In this document: piece after piece, positions 1 through 7,539 of the stretch | Layout: every line of letters begins with the position of its first letter | How positions within the stretch are numbered: the first letter of the stretch is position 1 | Origin: Deltaproteobacteria bacterium UBA2385 | Lineage (GTDB): Bacteria > Myxococcota_A > UBA796 > UBA2385 | Assembly: GCA_002343455.1 (NCBI GenBank) | Contig: DDSR01000056.1 | Coordinates: 1-17,895, forward strand | Direction: 5' to 3' | DNA: 17,895 nt | The notes under the pieces: generated by a model | Databases searched by the model: none | Told to the model about the DNA's origin: nothing | The model's input: the letters and a program-made list of their open reading frames with translations, nothing else | Made by a program: the position numbers and the translations under genes

Positions 1-1500
1 TGCGGCGTGCGCGCCGAGGACGGCACGCTCGCCTGTTGGGGATACGAGCCACTGGTAGCAGGGACGCCGAGCGGTGTGGCCTTCAGCGCCGTGTCCGTAG
101 GCCGAGACCACGTTTGCGCGATTCGTGCCGAGGACGGCACGCTCGCCTGTTGGGGAAACGACGACGATGGCCAGGTGAGAGGGGCGCCCAGGGGAATTGC
201 CTTCAGCGTCATCTCGGCGGGCGGCGCCCACACCTGCGGTGTGCGTGCCGAGGACGGCGAGGTGACCTGCTGGGGAGACGACGACGACGGACAGGTGAGC
301 GGGGCCCCCAGCGGGGACGCGTTCAGCGCCGTGTCGGCCGGCCACGACCACACCTGCGGGGTGCGCGCCGAGGATGGCCACGTCGCCTGCTGGGGAGACG
401 ACTACGGCGGCGTGGTGAGCGGGGCGCCGAGCGGGGTGACCTTCAGCGCCGTGTCGGCAGGCAGTTGGCACATGTGCGGGGTGCGCGCCGAGGACGGCGA
501 GGTCGCCTGCTGGGGATACGATGACGCCGGTCAGGTGAGCGAGACGCCGAGCGGTGTGGCCTTCAACACCGTGTCGTCCGGCACCGGCTTCACCTGCGGG
601 CTGCGGGCCGACGACGGCGCGCTGGCCTGCTGGGGACGCGACTATGAAGGCCAGCTGAGCGGTGAGCCGAGCGGAGCTGCGTTCTGTAGCTTGTCTGTGG
701 GCCTCTCCCACGTCTGCATGGTGAATGCCGACGACGGCGAGGTCCTTTGCTGGGGAAATGACAGCTCGGACCGGGTGAGCGGGGCGCCGAGCGGTGTGGC
801 CTTCAGCGCCGTATCTGCAGGCGGTTACCACACCTGTGGGGTGCGCGCCGAGGACGGCGAGGTCGTCTGCTGGGGATACGATGGCTACGGCCAGGTGAGC
901 GGGGCGCCAGCCGGTGTGGCCTTCCGCGGACTGTCGGCGGGGTACCGTCACACCTGTGGGGTGCACGCCGAGGACGGCGAGGTCGTCTGCTGGGGAAGTG
1001 ACTCCTCGGGCGAGGTGAGCGGGGCGCCCGCCGGTGTGGCCTTCCGCGCCGTGTCGGCAGGTATGGACTACTCCTGCGGGGTGCAGGGCGCGGACGGCGA
1101 GGTCGTCTGCTGGGGAAGTGACTCCTCGGGGCAGGTGAGCGGGGCTCCAAGCGGAGTGGACTTCAGCGTCGTGTCCGCAGGCCAATCCCACGCCTGCGGG
1201 GTACGCGCCAGCGATGGCGAGGTCGCCTGCTGGGGAGGTGACCTGTACGGTCAAGTGAGTGATGCGCCGGTCGGGGTGGGCTTCAGCGCCGTGTCCGCCG
1301 GCAGCAATCATTCTTGCGGGCTGCGCGCTGACGATAGTGAAGTCACCTGCTGGGGATACGACGATTACAACGAGGTGAATGAGGTTCAGAGCGGGGAGGC
1401 CTTCAGCACAGTGTCTACAGGCCGAATCCTCACCTGCGGACTGCGCGCGGAGGACAGCACCGCGACGTGCTGGGGAGCGTACGTCTGGAACCCGCGCTGA
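1..1500 (+). CDS. RCC1-like repeat protein, propeller paralogue 1 (5'-truncated by window edge)
   Basis: Base 1 is already in frame and reads CGVRAED, so the start lies upstream of the window; the stop is TGA at 1498-1500. The visible 499 residues are thirteen RCC1-like repeats, the first partial, mostly exactly 120 bp (40 residues) apart. Each has VSAG-x-x-H-x-C, then CX10C, then CWG. RCC1 family repeats (PF00415/PF13540, known) form seven-bladed beta-propellers that bind proteins or ligands; the ligand here is unknown. By comparison with the three complete paralogues, which have fourteen repeats, this copy should lack only the signal peptide, linker and first repeat: its SGEP motif falls one repeat early. 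An extra Cys sits at 685-687 at the presumed boundary between two propellers. The C-terminus is CWGAYVWNPR. Paralogue 2 starts 46 bp later. Cell location and function are inferred from the paralogues. Confidence 0.88.
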   Translation, partial: CGVRAEDGTLACWGYEPLVAGTPSGVAFSAVSVGRDHVCAIRAEDGTLACWGNDDDGQVRGAPRGIAFSVISAGGAHTCGVRAEDGEVTCWGDDDDGQVSGAPSGDAFSAVSAGHDHTCGVRAEDGHVACWGDDYGGVVSGAPSGVTFSAVSAGSWHMCGVRAEDGEVACWGYDDAGQVSETPSGVAFNTVSSGTGFTCGLRADDGALACWGRDYEGQLSGEPSGAAFCSLSVGLSHVCMVNADDGEVLCWGNDSSDRVSGAPSGVAFSAVSAGGYHTCGVRAEDGEVVCWGYDGYGQVSGAPAGVAFRGLSAGYRHTCGVHAEDGEVVCWGSDSSGEVSGAPAGVAFRAVSAGMDYSCGVQGADGEVVCWGSDSSGQVSGAPSGVDFSVVSAGQSHACGVRASDGEVACWGGDLYGQVSDAPVGVGFSAVSAGSNHSCGLRADDSEVTCWGYDDYNEVNEVQSGEAFSTVSTGRILTCGLRAEDSTATCWGAYVWNPR

Positions 1501-1546
1501 GCGCCCGCGCTCCGTGGTAGGGTTGAGCGAAGCGCGAGGGTTCACC

Positions 1547-3373
1547 ATGGCACTACTCCTCTTCACGGCAATCCTCCTGAATCAGGGCTGCGGCGACAAG
1601 GACGTCGAGCTGCCCGTCGACTCCGGCAGCGCTGCGGATGGCGGTGCCGATGGCGGAGGGGGCGGCGGAGGCGATGGTGGCGGGGGCGATGGCGGCGGCG
1701 ACGGCGGCACGGACAGCGGAGCGTACGACGGCGTGGTCGGTTTGACCGATGGTGGGCCCTGGCTCCAGGTGTCCGCGAGCGAAGACCACACCTGCGCGGT
1801 GCGCGCCGAGGATGGCGAGGTGGTCTGCTGGGGACAGGACAAGTATAATCAGGCAAGCGAGGCTCCCCGCGGGGTAGCCTTCAACGCCGTGTCGGCCGGC
1901 TCCGACCACACCTGCGGTGTGCGCGCCGAAGACAGTGAGGTCATCTGCTGGGGAAGGGACACCGAAGGCCAAGTGAGCGGAGCGCCAAGCGATGTGGCTT
2001 TCAGCTCTGTGTCGGCCGGCTACGGCTACACCTGTGGAGTGAGCGCCGACACCGACGAGGTCGTCTGCTGGGGTGACGACTCCTACGGCCAGGTGAGCGG
2101 GGCACCGCTCGGTGTGGCCTTTAGCACTGTGTCGGCTGGCTCCTTCCACTCCTGCGGGGTGGATGCTGGCGACGGCGAGGTGATCTGCTGGGGATGGGAT
2201 GGCCATGGCCAGGTGAGCGGTGTGCCGAGCGGGGTGGCCTTCAGGGCCGTTTCGGCCAATGGCGCGTACACTTGCGGGTTGCGCGCCGATGGTGGCGAGA
2301 TCGCCTGCTGGGGATCGGACGACCATGGTCAGGTAAGCGAGGCTCCGAGCGGGGTGGTCTTCAGCACCGTGTCGACAGGCTGGTTGCACACCTGCGGGGT
2401 GCGGGCCGACGACAGTGAGCTCGTCTGCTGGGGATACGACGAACACGGCGAAGTGAGAGGGGCGCCGAGCAAGCTGGCCTTCAGCTCCGTGTCCGCAGGC
2501 CTCTACCACACCTGCGGAGTGCGCACCGAGGACGGCGAGGTCGCCTGCTGGGGATGGGATTTCTACCACCAGGTGAGCGGGGGACCGACCGGGAGGGCCT
2601 TCAGCGCCGTGACGGCGGGTATGAACCACACCTGCGGGATTCATGCAGAGGACGGCGGGGTCGTCTGCTGGGGTAGCGATGTGAGTGGTACGCCGAGTGG
2701 GGTAGCCTTCAGCGCCGTGTCTGCAGGCCGGAACCACACCTGCGGGGTGCGTGCCGAGGACGGCGAGGTCGTCTGCTGGGGCTCCGACAGCAAAGGCCAG
2801 GTGAGTGGAGCGGTGAGCGGGGTGGCCTTCAGCGAGGTGTCGGCCGGCGGTTACCATACCTGCGGGGTGCGTGCCGTGGACGGCGAGATCGACTGCTGGG
2901 GTGTCTACTCGGGGTCCCCGAGAGGGGTGGCCTTCAGTGCCGTGTCCGCAGGCACCTGGCACGCCTGCGGGGTGCGCGCCGATGACGGCGAGGTCGCCTG
3001 CTGGGGAACAGACTACTCCGGCGCTGTGAGTAAGGTGCCAAAAGGTTTGGCCTTCAGCGCCGTGTCGGCGGGCCACGCCTACACCTGCGGGGTGCGAGCC
3101 GCCGACGGCGAGGTCGTCTGCTGGGGTGACGACATCTTCGGCCAGGTGAGCGGGGCGCCAAGCGGGGTGGCCATCAGCGCTTTGTCGACAGGCTGGTACC
3201 ACGCCTGTGGGTTGCGCGCCGACGGTAGCGAGCTCGTCTGCTGGGGAGACCGCCGTGCGCACAGCGGGGATGCGTTTAGTGCCGTATCGGCTGGCTACGG
3301 CTTCACCTGCGGACTGCGCGCCGAGGACAGCACCGCGACGTGCTGGGGAAACCGCGTCTCGAACCCGCGCTGA
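1547..3373 (+). CDS. RCC1-like repeat lipoprotein, propeller paralogue 2
   Basis: Predicted 608 residues. ATG 1547 is chosen because GAGGG (1536-1540) lies six bases upstream and is conserved in paralogues 3 and 4. A short hydrophobic signal ends at LLNQGC with Cys15, a lipobox-like site, though Gln at -2 is atypical. A Gly/Asp-rich linker follows to about residue 73, then fourteen repeats from residue 74 to the end. Repeats 8, 10 and 13 are shortened by loss of the D-x-x-GQV stretch; all three are in the second set of seven. Each repeat has two Cys in CX10C-WG, suitable for a disulfide outside the cytoplasm. Family knowledge: RCC1-type propellers are binding scaffolds. A surface or periplasmic lipoprotein is inferred; the ligand is unknown. 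The open frame extends upstream into paralogue 1, but that part overlaps the neighbouring gene. The N-terminus is about 94% identical in DNA to paralogue 4. Confidence 0.88.
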   Translation: MALLLFTAILLNQGCGDKDVELPVDSGSAADGGADGGGGGGGDGGGGDGGGDGGTDSGAYDGVVGLTDGGPWLQVSASEDHTCAVRAEDGEVVCWGQDKYNQASEAPRGVAFNAVSAGSDHTCGVRAEDSEVICWGRDTEGQVSGAPSDVAFSSVSAGYGYTCGVSADTDEVVCWGDDSYGQVSGAPLGVAFSTVSAGSFHSCGVDAGDGEVICWGWDGHGQVSGVPSGVAFRAVSANGAYTCGLRADGGEIACWGSDDHGQVSEAPSGVVFSTVSTGWLHTCGVRADDSELVCWGYDEHGEVRGAPSKLAFSSVSAGLYHTCGVRTEDGEVACWGWDFYHQVSGGPTGRAFSAVTAGMNHTCGIHAEDGGVVCWGSDVSGTPSGVAFSAVSAGRNHTCGVRAEDGEVVCWGSDSKGQVSGAVSGVAFSEVSAGGYHTCGVRAVDGEIDCWGVYSGSPRGVAFSAVSAGTWHACGVRADDGEVACWGTDYSGAVSKVPKGLAFSAVSAGHAYTCGVRAADGEVVCWGDDIFGQVSGAPSGVAISALSTGWYHACGLRADGSELVCWGDRRAHSGDAFSAVSAGYGFTCGLRAEDSTATCWGNRVSNPR

Positions 3374-3400
3374 TCCCCCGCTTCAAACCCCCTGAACCCC

Positions 3401-3429
3401 TTGACAGGGGGACGAGCGTTCAGTAAAAT
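3401..3429 (+). promoter_or_regulatory. Sigma70-type promoter of the lexA remnant, with LexA-box-like half-sites
   Basis: TTGACA (3401-3406), a 17-base spacer and TAAAAT (3424-3429) make a near-consensus promoter. GTTCAG (3418-3423) lies inside the spacer and its inverse CTGAAC at 3392-3397. GTTCAG is the conserved half of the Myxococcus LexA box as I recall it. The layout is the same as at the intact lexA (7540-7568), but the -10 here is closer to consensus. It would transcribe the remnant and then paralogue 3. Inferred from sequence only. Confidence 0.6.
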
Positions 3430-3454
3430 GAGTCCTTCACCCCGAGGTACCCCC

Positions 3455-3613
3455 ATGGACGAGCTCGCCCCCCGCCAGGACATCACCCTGCTCGGGCATG
3501 TGGCCGCCAGCACGCCCATGCTCGCCGAAGAGAAACTCGACGGCGTCCTCTCCTTCGACCGAGGGACCCTGGTCCTCAACGCGAGCGTCCTCGCTCGGCC
3601 GCGCCCGTGGTAG
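3455..3613 (+). pseudogene. Truncated lexA remnant (52 codons)
   Basis: Starts at ATG 3455 with GAGG at 3444-3447, as in the intact gene. Codons 1-8 (MDELAPRQ) match LexA 1-8. Codon 9 then joins in frame to the equivalent of LexA Asp83, so 74 codons holding the whole helix-turn-helix are missing. Codons 9-36 match LexA 83-110 around the autocleavage site, but Ala-Gly is changed to Ala-Ser (VAASTP). After codon 36 similarity stops and the frame runs through unrelated sequence to TAG at 3611-3613, so the catalytic Ser and Lys are absent. It cannot bind DNA or self-cleave as LexA does. It could still be expressed as a small peptide, since the promoter, ribosome binding site and frame are intact; a plain duplication relic is more likely. 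Confidence 0.85.
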
Positions 3614-3639
3614 TCTTGGCCGAAGCTCGAGGGTTCACC

Positions 3640-5559
3640 ATGGCACTTCTCCTCCTCTCTGCAATCTTCCTGATCCAGGGCTGCGGCGACAAGGACGCCC
3701 AGCTGCCCCTTGACACAGGCACCGGTACGGACGGCGGTACGGACGGCGGTACGGACGACGGTTCAGACGGTGATGGCGATGGCGGCTCCGACGGCGGGGG
3801 CGATGGCGGTACGGACGGTGGCACGGACGGAGGAGGTGACGGCGGGACCGGGGCTGACGGTGGTACGGACGGCGGGTTGGACGGGGGGACGGCTGTCGAG
3901 ATTGTGCCTCAGCTTTCGGCAGGAGGCAGCCACACCTGTAGGTTGTACGCCGAGGATGGCAGGATCGTCTGCTGGGGGTACGACTACTACGATCAGGTGA
4001 GCACAACGCCAACCGGGATACCCTTCAGCAGCCTGTCAGCGGGCGGCGGGCACACCTGTGCGCTGCGCGCCGATGACCGCACCGTCGTCTGCTGGGGGAG
4101 CGATTCTCACGGCGTGGTGAGTGATGCTCCGATCGGGGTGGCCTTCAGCGCCCTGTCGGCAGGCAATAGCTTCAGTTGTGGCCTGCGTGCCGTGGACAGC
4201 GAGCTGGTCTGCTGGGGAGGCGATGGCTGGGGCGAGGTTGGCAGCGCGGCAAGAGATATTGCCTTCAGTAGCGTATCCGCTGGCACCTTCGTCGCGTGTG
4301 GGGTGCGGGCGGATGATGGCGAGGTATCCTGCTGGGGAGACAATTCGTTCGGTCAGGTGAGGGATGCTCCGAGGGGGGTGGCCTTGAGCTCTGTCTCGGT
4401 GGGCGTCTATCACGTCTGCGGAGTGCGAGCAGATGATGGTGAGGTGACTTGCTGGGGGAGCGACAGCCACGGGCAGGTCCGTTGGGCTCCGAGCGGCGTG
4501 GCCTTCAGCGCTGTGTCTGCCGGCTACCTTCACACCTGCGGATTGCGCACCGACGGCGAGGTGACCTGCTGGGGGGATAACAATGAGGGTCAGGTGAGTG
4601 GGACGCCGAGCGGCGTGATCTTCAGCTCCGTGTCGGTGGGATCCGTACACTCCTGCGGGATGCGCGCCGACGATGGCGAGCAGGTCTGCTGGGGATCCGA
4701 CACCTACGGGGCGGCGAGCGGGGGGCCGAACGACGTTGCCTACAGTACGGTCTCGGCAGGCAGGGGGCACGCTTGCGGAGTGCGGGCTGAGGATGGCGGG
4801 CTCGCGTGCTGGAGAAACGACAGTGAGGGCCAGGTGAGCGGGGCCCCGGGCGGTGAGGCCTTCAGCGCTGTGTCGGCAGGAGCCTACTTCACCTGCGGAT
4901 TGCGCGCTGAGAACGGAGAGGTCGCCTGTTGGGGAGAGGATGGTTACGGTCAAGTGGGTGATGCGCCGAGCGGAATCGCCTTCGACGCCATTTCGACTGG
5001 GGATGACCATGCCTGCGGAGTGCGCTCCGATGACGCCGGGGTCGTCTGCTGGGGAAGGGACAACCATCATCAAGCGAGCGGGGCACCAAGTGGGGTGGCT
5101 TTCAGCACCTTGGGCTCGGGAGGGTCCTTTTCCTGTGGAATTCGTGTCGAGGACGGCGGTGCCCAATGCTGGGGAATTGGCAACTATGGCCAGGTGAGCC
5201 CGCCGAGCGGAATTGCGTTCAGCTCGCTGTCGGCTGGCGGCTACCACACCTGCGGCGTGCGTGCCGATGACGGTGAGGTCGCCTGCTGGGGAGCAAATGA
5301 CTATGGCGAAGTGCGCGATGTGCCAGACGGGGTGCAGTTCGAGATGGTCTCCGCCGGCATCACAAGGCACAATTGCGGGGTGCGTGCCGATGACGGCGAG
5401 GTCGCTTGTTGGGGGTACGATTCGTATGGCCAGGTGAGCAAGCTGCCAACCGGGGAGTTGTTCAGCGTTGTGTCGGCCGGCGGCGGCATGAACTGCGGAC
5501 TGCGCGTCGAGGACGGCACCGCGACGTGTTGGGGACGCTACGTCTGGAACCCGCGCTGA
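3640..5559 (+). CDS. RCC1-like repeat lipoprotein, propeller paralogue 3
   Basis: Predicted 639 residues. ATG 3640 follows the conserved CGAGGGTTCACC leader. The signal ends at FLIQGC (Cys15). The linker is longer and of a different type from paralogues 2 and 4: runs of TDGG and DGG up to about residue 90. Fourteen repeats follow from residue 91. Repeat 6 has CX9C instead of CX10C through loss of one acidic codon. Repeat 8 has CWR instead of CWG, and repeat 11 lacks the usual SAG. The C-terminus is CWGRYVWNPR, as in paralogue 1, so by its 3' end this is the duplicate of paralogue 1. It is the only member directly downstream of the lexA remnant and its promoter (3401-3429), which may transcribe it. 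The function is a binding scaffold by family; the partner is unknown. Confidence 0.88.
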   Translation: MALLLLSAIFLIQGCGDKDAQLPLDTGTGTDGGTDGGTDDGSDGDGDGGSDGGGDGGTDGGTDGGGDGGTGADGGTDGGLDGGTAVEIVPQLSAGGSHTCRLYAEDGRIVCWGYDYYDQVSTTPTGIPFSSLSAGGGHTCALRADDRTVVCWGSDSHGVVSDAPIGVAFSALSAGNSFSCGLRAVDSELVCWGGDGWGEVGSAARDIAFSSVSAGTFVACGVRADDGEVSCWGDNSFGQVRDAPRGVALSSVSVGVYHVCGVRADDGEVTCWGSDSHGQVRWAPSGVAFSAVSAGYLHTCGLRTDGEVTCWGDNNEGQVSGTPSGVIFSSVSVGSVHSCGMRADDGEQVCWGSDTYGAASGGPNDVAYSTVSAGRGHACGVRAEDGGLACWRNDSEGQVSGAPGGEAFSAVSAGAYFTCGLRAENGEVACWGEDGYGQVGDAPSGIAFDAISTGDDHACGVRSDDAGVVCWGRDNHHQASGAPSGVAFSTLGSGGSFSCGIRVEDGGAQCWGIGNYGQVSPPSGIAFSSLSAGGYHTCGVRADDGEVACWGANDYGEVRDVPDGVQFEMVSAGITRHNCGVRADDGEVACWGYDSYGQVSKLPTGELFSVVSAGGGMNCGLRVEDGTATCWGRYVWNPR

Positions 5560-5611
5560 GCGGCAGCGTCCGCGCTCCGTGGTAGGGTTGAGCAAAGCGC
5601 GAGGGTTCACC

Positions 5612-7513
5612 ATGGCACTTCTCCTCTTCACGGTCATGCTGCTGATCCAGGGCTGCGGCGACAAGGACGCCGAGCTGCCCGGCGACTCCGGCAGCGCTGC
5701 GGTTGGCGGTGCGGATGGTGGAGGGGGCGGCGGAGGCGATGGTGGCGGGGGCGATGGCGGCGGCGACGGCGGCTTCACCGGCTTGGATGGTGGAACCGAT
5801 TGCGGCAAGCCCAGCGAGACCGATGGTGGAGCGGGCGTCGGCGCCTTTGGCGGACCGTGGTCCCAGGTGTCGGCAGGACGCGCAATCACGTGCGCGGTGC
5901 GTGCAGTCGACGGCGAGGTCGCCTGCTGGGGATACGATGGCGATGGAATTTCGAGCGGCGCGCCGATCGGGGTGGCCTTCAGTAGCGTGTCGGCAGGGTC
6001 GGGCCGCGCCTGCGGCGTGCGCGCCGAGGACGGCGAGCTCATCTGCTGGGGAGTGGACCCCGTTAAACCTGTGAACGTGCCTCCGGGCGGTGTGGCCTTC
6101 AGCGCCGTCTCCGTGGCCGGGCACGCCTGCGGGATTCGTGCCGAGGACGGCTTCCTCGCTTGTTGGGGAGACAACACCAGCGGCCAGGTGGCCAGGGCGC
6201 CGAGGCGGGTCGCGATGAGGAGCATTTCGGCGGGCGGAGATCACAGCTGCGCCGTGCGCGCCGAGGACGGCGAGGTGGTTTGCTGGGGCGACGACAGCTA
6301 CGGCCAGGTGAGCGGGGCGCCGATCGGGGAGTCCTTCCGCTCCGTGTCGGCAGGCGACTCACACACCTGCGGGGTGCGGGCCGAGGACGGCGCGGTCGTC
6401 TGCTGGGGGAGTGATGGCTACGGCAATGTGACAGGACTGCCGGTCGGAGAGTCATTCAGCTCCGTCTCAGCCAGCCACTACTACACCTGCGGGGTTCGAG
6501 CCGATGACGGTGCGGCGGTCTGCTGGGGAACTGATCTCTATGGCCCGATCAGCGGGGCTCCGAGCGGTGTGGCTTTCCGCGAGTTGACGGCCGGTGTGTG
6601 GCACACCTGCGGCGTGCGCGCCGACGACGGTGAGCTGGAGTGTTGGGGATCCGACTATGCCTTCCAGAACAGCGGCGAGCCGAACGATGAAGCCTACTGT
6701 GCCGTGGCGGCAGGCGACGATTTCAGCTGCGGGGTGCGCGCCGACGACGGCGAAGTCACCTGCTGGGGAACAGACTATTCCGGCCAGGTGAGCGGGGTTC
6801 CCCGCGGGGTAGCCTTCCGCGCAGTGTCGGCCGGCGGCGGCCATGCCTGCGGAGTGCAGGCCGAAGATGGCGAGGTCGCCTGCTGGGGAGCCGACAACCA
6901 CGGTCAGGTGAGCGGAGTACCCAGCGGGGTGGCCTTCCACGCCGTGGCGGCTGGCTGGGACCACAGCTGCGGAGTGCACTCCGAGGATGGTAATGTCACT
7001 TGCTGGGGAGACGACGACCACGGCCAGGTCAGTGGGGCTCCGAGCGGTGTGGCTTTCCGCGCCGTGGCAGCCGGTTTGTATCACTCCTGCGGGGTGCGCG
7101 CCGACGATGGCGAAGTCACCTGCTGGGGAGACGACGAGTACGGCCAGGTGAGCGGGGCGCCGATCGGCGTGGCCTTCCGCGCCGTAACAGCAAGCTTCAG
7201 CAACTCCTGCGGCGTGCGCCTCGATGACGGCGAGTCCATCTGTTGGGGAGACGACTACTCTGGCCAGGTGAGCGAGGCACCGATCGGCGTGGCCTTCAAG
7301 ACTGTGTCCACGGGGGGCCTTGCTGTCTGCGGGGTTCGCGCCGATTCCGCTGAGATCGCCTGCTGGGGATGGGAAGAGTATGGCCAGGTGGGCAAGGTGC
7401 CGAGCGGGGTGGCCTTCAGCGCCGTGTCCGTAGGCTCCTCGCACGCCTGCGGCCTGCGCGCCGAGGACAGCACCATGACGTGTTGGGGAACGAACGTCTG
7501 GAACCCCCGCTGA
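5612..7513 (+). CDS. RCC1-like repeat lipoprotein, propeller paralogue 4
   Basis: Predicted 633 residues. ATG 5612 has GAGGG six bases upstream; an in-frame GTG at 5579 is the alternative start. The signal ends at LLIQGC (Cys15), the Gly/Asp linker runs to about residue 84, and fourteen repeats start at residue 85. Repeat 3 lacks one residue in the SAG loop (VSVAGHAC). An unpaired extra Cys (residue 363, at 6698-6700) lies at the first position of repeat 8, as in paralogue 1. The C-terminus is CWGTNVWNPR. It starts 52 bp after paralogue 3, so the two are likely co-transcribed. Its 3' flank runs straight into the lexA promoter, as the 3' flank of paralogue 2 runs into the lexA remnant. Family and likely location are clear; the bound partner is unknown. 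Confidence 0.88.
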   Translation: MALLLFTVMLLIQGCGDKDAELPGDSGSAAVGGADGGGGGGGDGGGGDGGGDGGFTGLDGGTDCGKPSETDGGAGVGAFGGPWSQVSAGRAITCAVRAVDGEVACWGYDGDGISSGAPIGVAFSSVSAGSGRACGVRAEDGELICWGVDPVKPVNVPPGGVAFSAVSVAGHACGIRAEDGFLACWGDNTSGQVARAPRRVAMRSISAGGDHSCAVRAEDGEVVCWGDDSYGQVSGAPIGESFRSVSAGDSHTCGVRAEDGAVVCWGSDGYGNVTGLPVGESFSSVSASHYYTCGVRADDGAAVCWGTDLYGPISGAPSGVAFRELTAGVWHTCGVRADDGELECWGSDYAFQNSGEPNDEAYCAVAAGDDFSCGVRADDGEVTCWGTDYSGQVSGVPRGVAFRAVSAGGGHACGVQAEDGEVACWGADNHGQVSGVPSGVAFHAVAAGWDHSCGVHSEDGNVTCWGDDDHGQVSGAPSGVAFRAVAAGLYHSCGVRADDGEVTCWGDDEYGQVSGAPIGVAFRAVTASFSNSCGVRLDDGESICWGDDYSGQVSEAPIGVAFKTVSTGGLAVCGVRADSAEIACWGWEEYGQVGKVPSGVAFSAVSVGSSHACGLRAEDSTMTCWGTNVWNPR

Positions 7514-7539
7514 TCTCCCCACCAACCCCCCTGAACCCC

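Larger units (their letters stand above)
1..3562 (+). repeat. Tandem segmental duplication, copy 1: propeller A - propeller B - lexA remnant
   Basis: Copy 1 holds paralogues 1 and 2 and the lexA 5' remnant in the same order as copy 2. Bases 1506-1708 match 5571-5773 without indels (about a dozen differences counted by eye). The 3' flank of paralogue 2 (from 3374) matches that of paralogue 4 (from 7514) through the promoter and first eight lexA codons. The left end is outside the window. lexA similarity ends near 3562. Confidence 0.78.

Noticed and set aside
1379..1546. Paralogue 2 starting at an ATG inside paralogue 1
   Set aside because: It would overlap the coding repeats of paralogue 1 by about 120 bases and give an Arg-rich N-terminus before the signal; ATG 1547 has the ribosome binding site and signal sequence.
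1610..1765. Gly/Asp-rich linkers as RTX calcium-binding repeats
   Set aside because: They consist of DGG/GGDG and TDGG runs without the GGxGxDxxx nonapeptide; a flexible acidic linker is the simpler reading.
3388..3411. CCCCCTG...CAGGGGG inverted repeat as a terminator after paralogue 2
   Set aside because: The 7-bp stem has no T-tract and overlaps the -35 element; in the intact copy it is reduced to 5 bp.
4036..6225. Very long open frames on the minus strand opposite the propeller genes
   Set aside because: They are GC-rich, repeat-periodic mirror frames of the RCC1 repeats, span two genes and their intergenic gap, and lack plausible starts or known domains.
1..7513. 120-bp periodic repeats as a CRISPR array or non-coding satellite
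   Set aside because: The period is a 40-codon protein repeat, stays in one frame across four genes, and there is no constant-repeat/unique-spacer pattern.
1..7513. Diversity-generating retroelement targeting the variable repeat positions
   Set aside because: Variable codons are not limited to adenine-derived changes, and no reverse transcriptase or template repeat is visible in the window.
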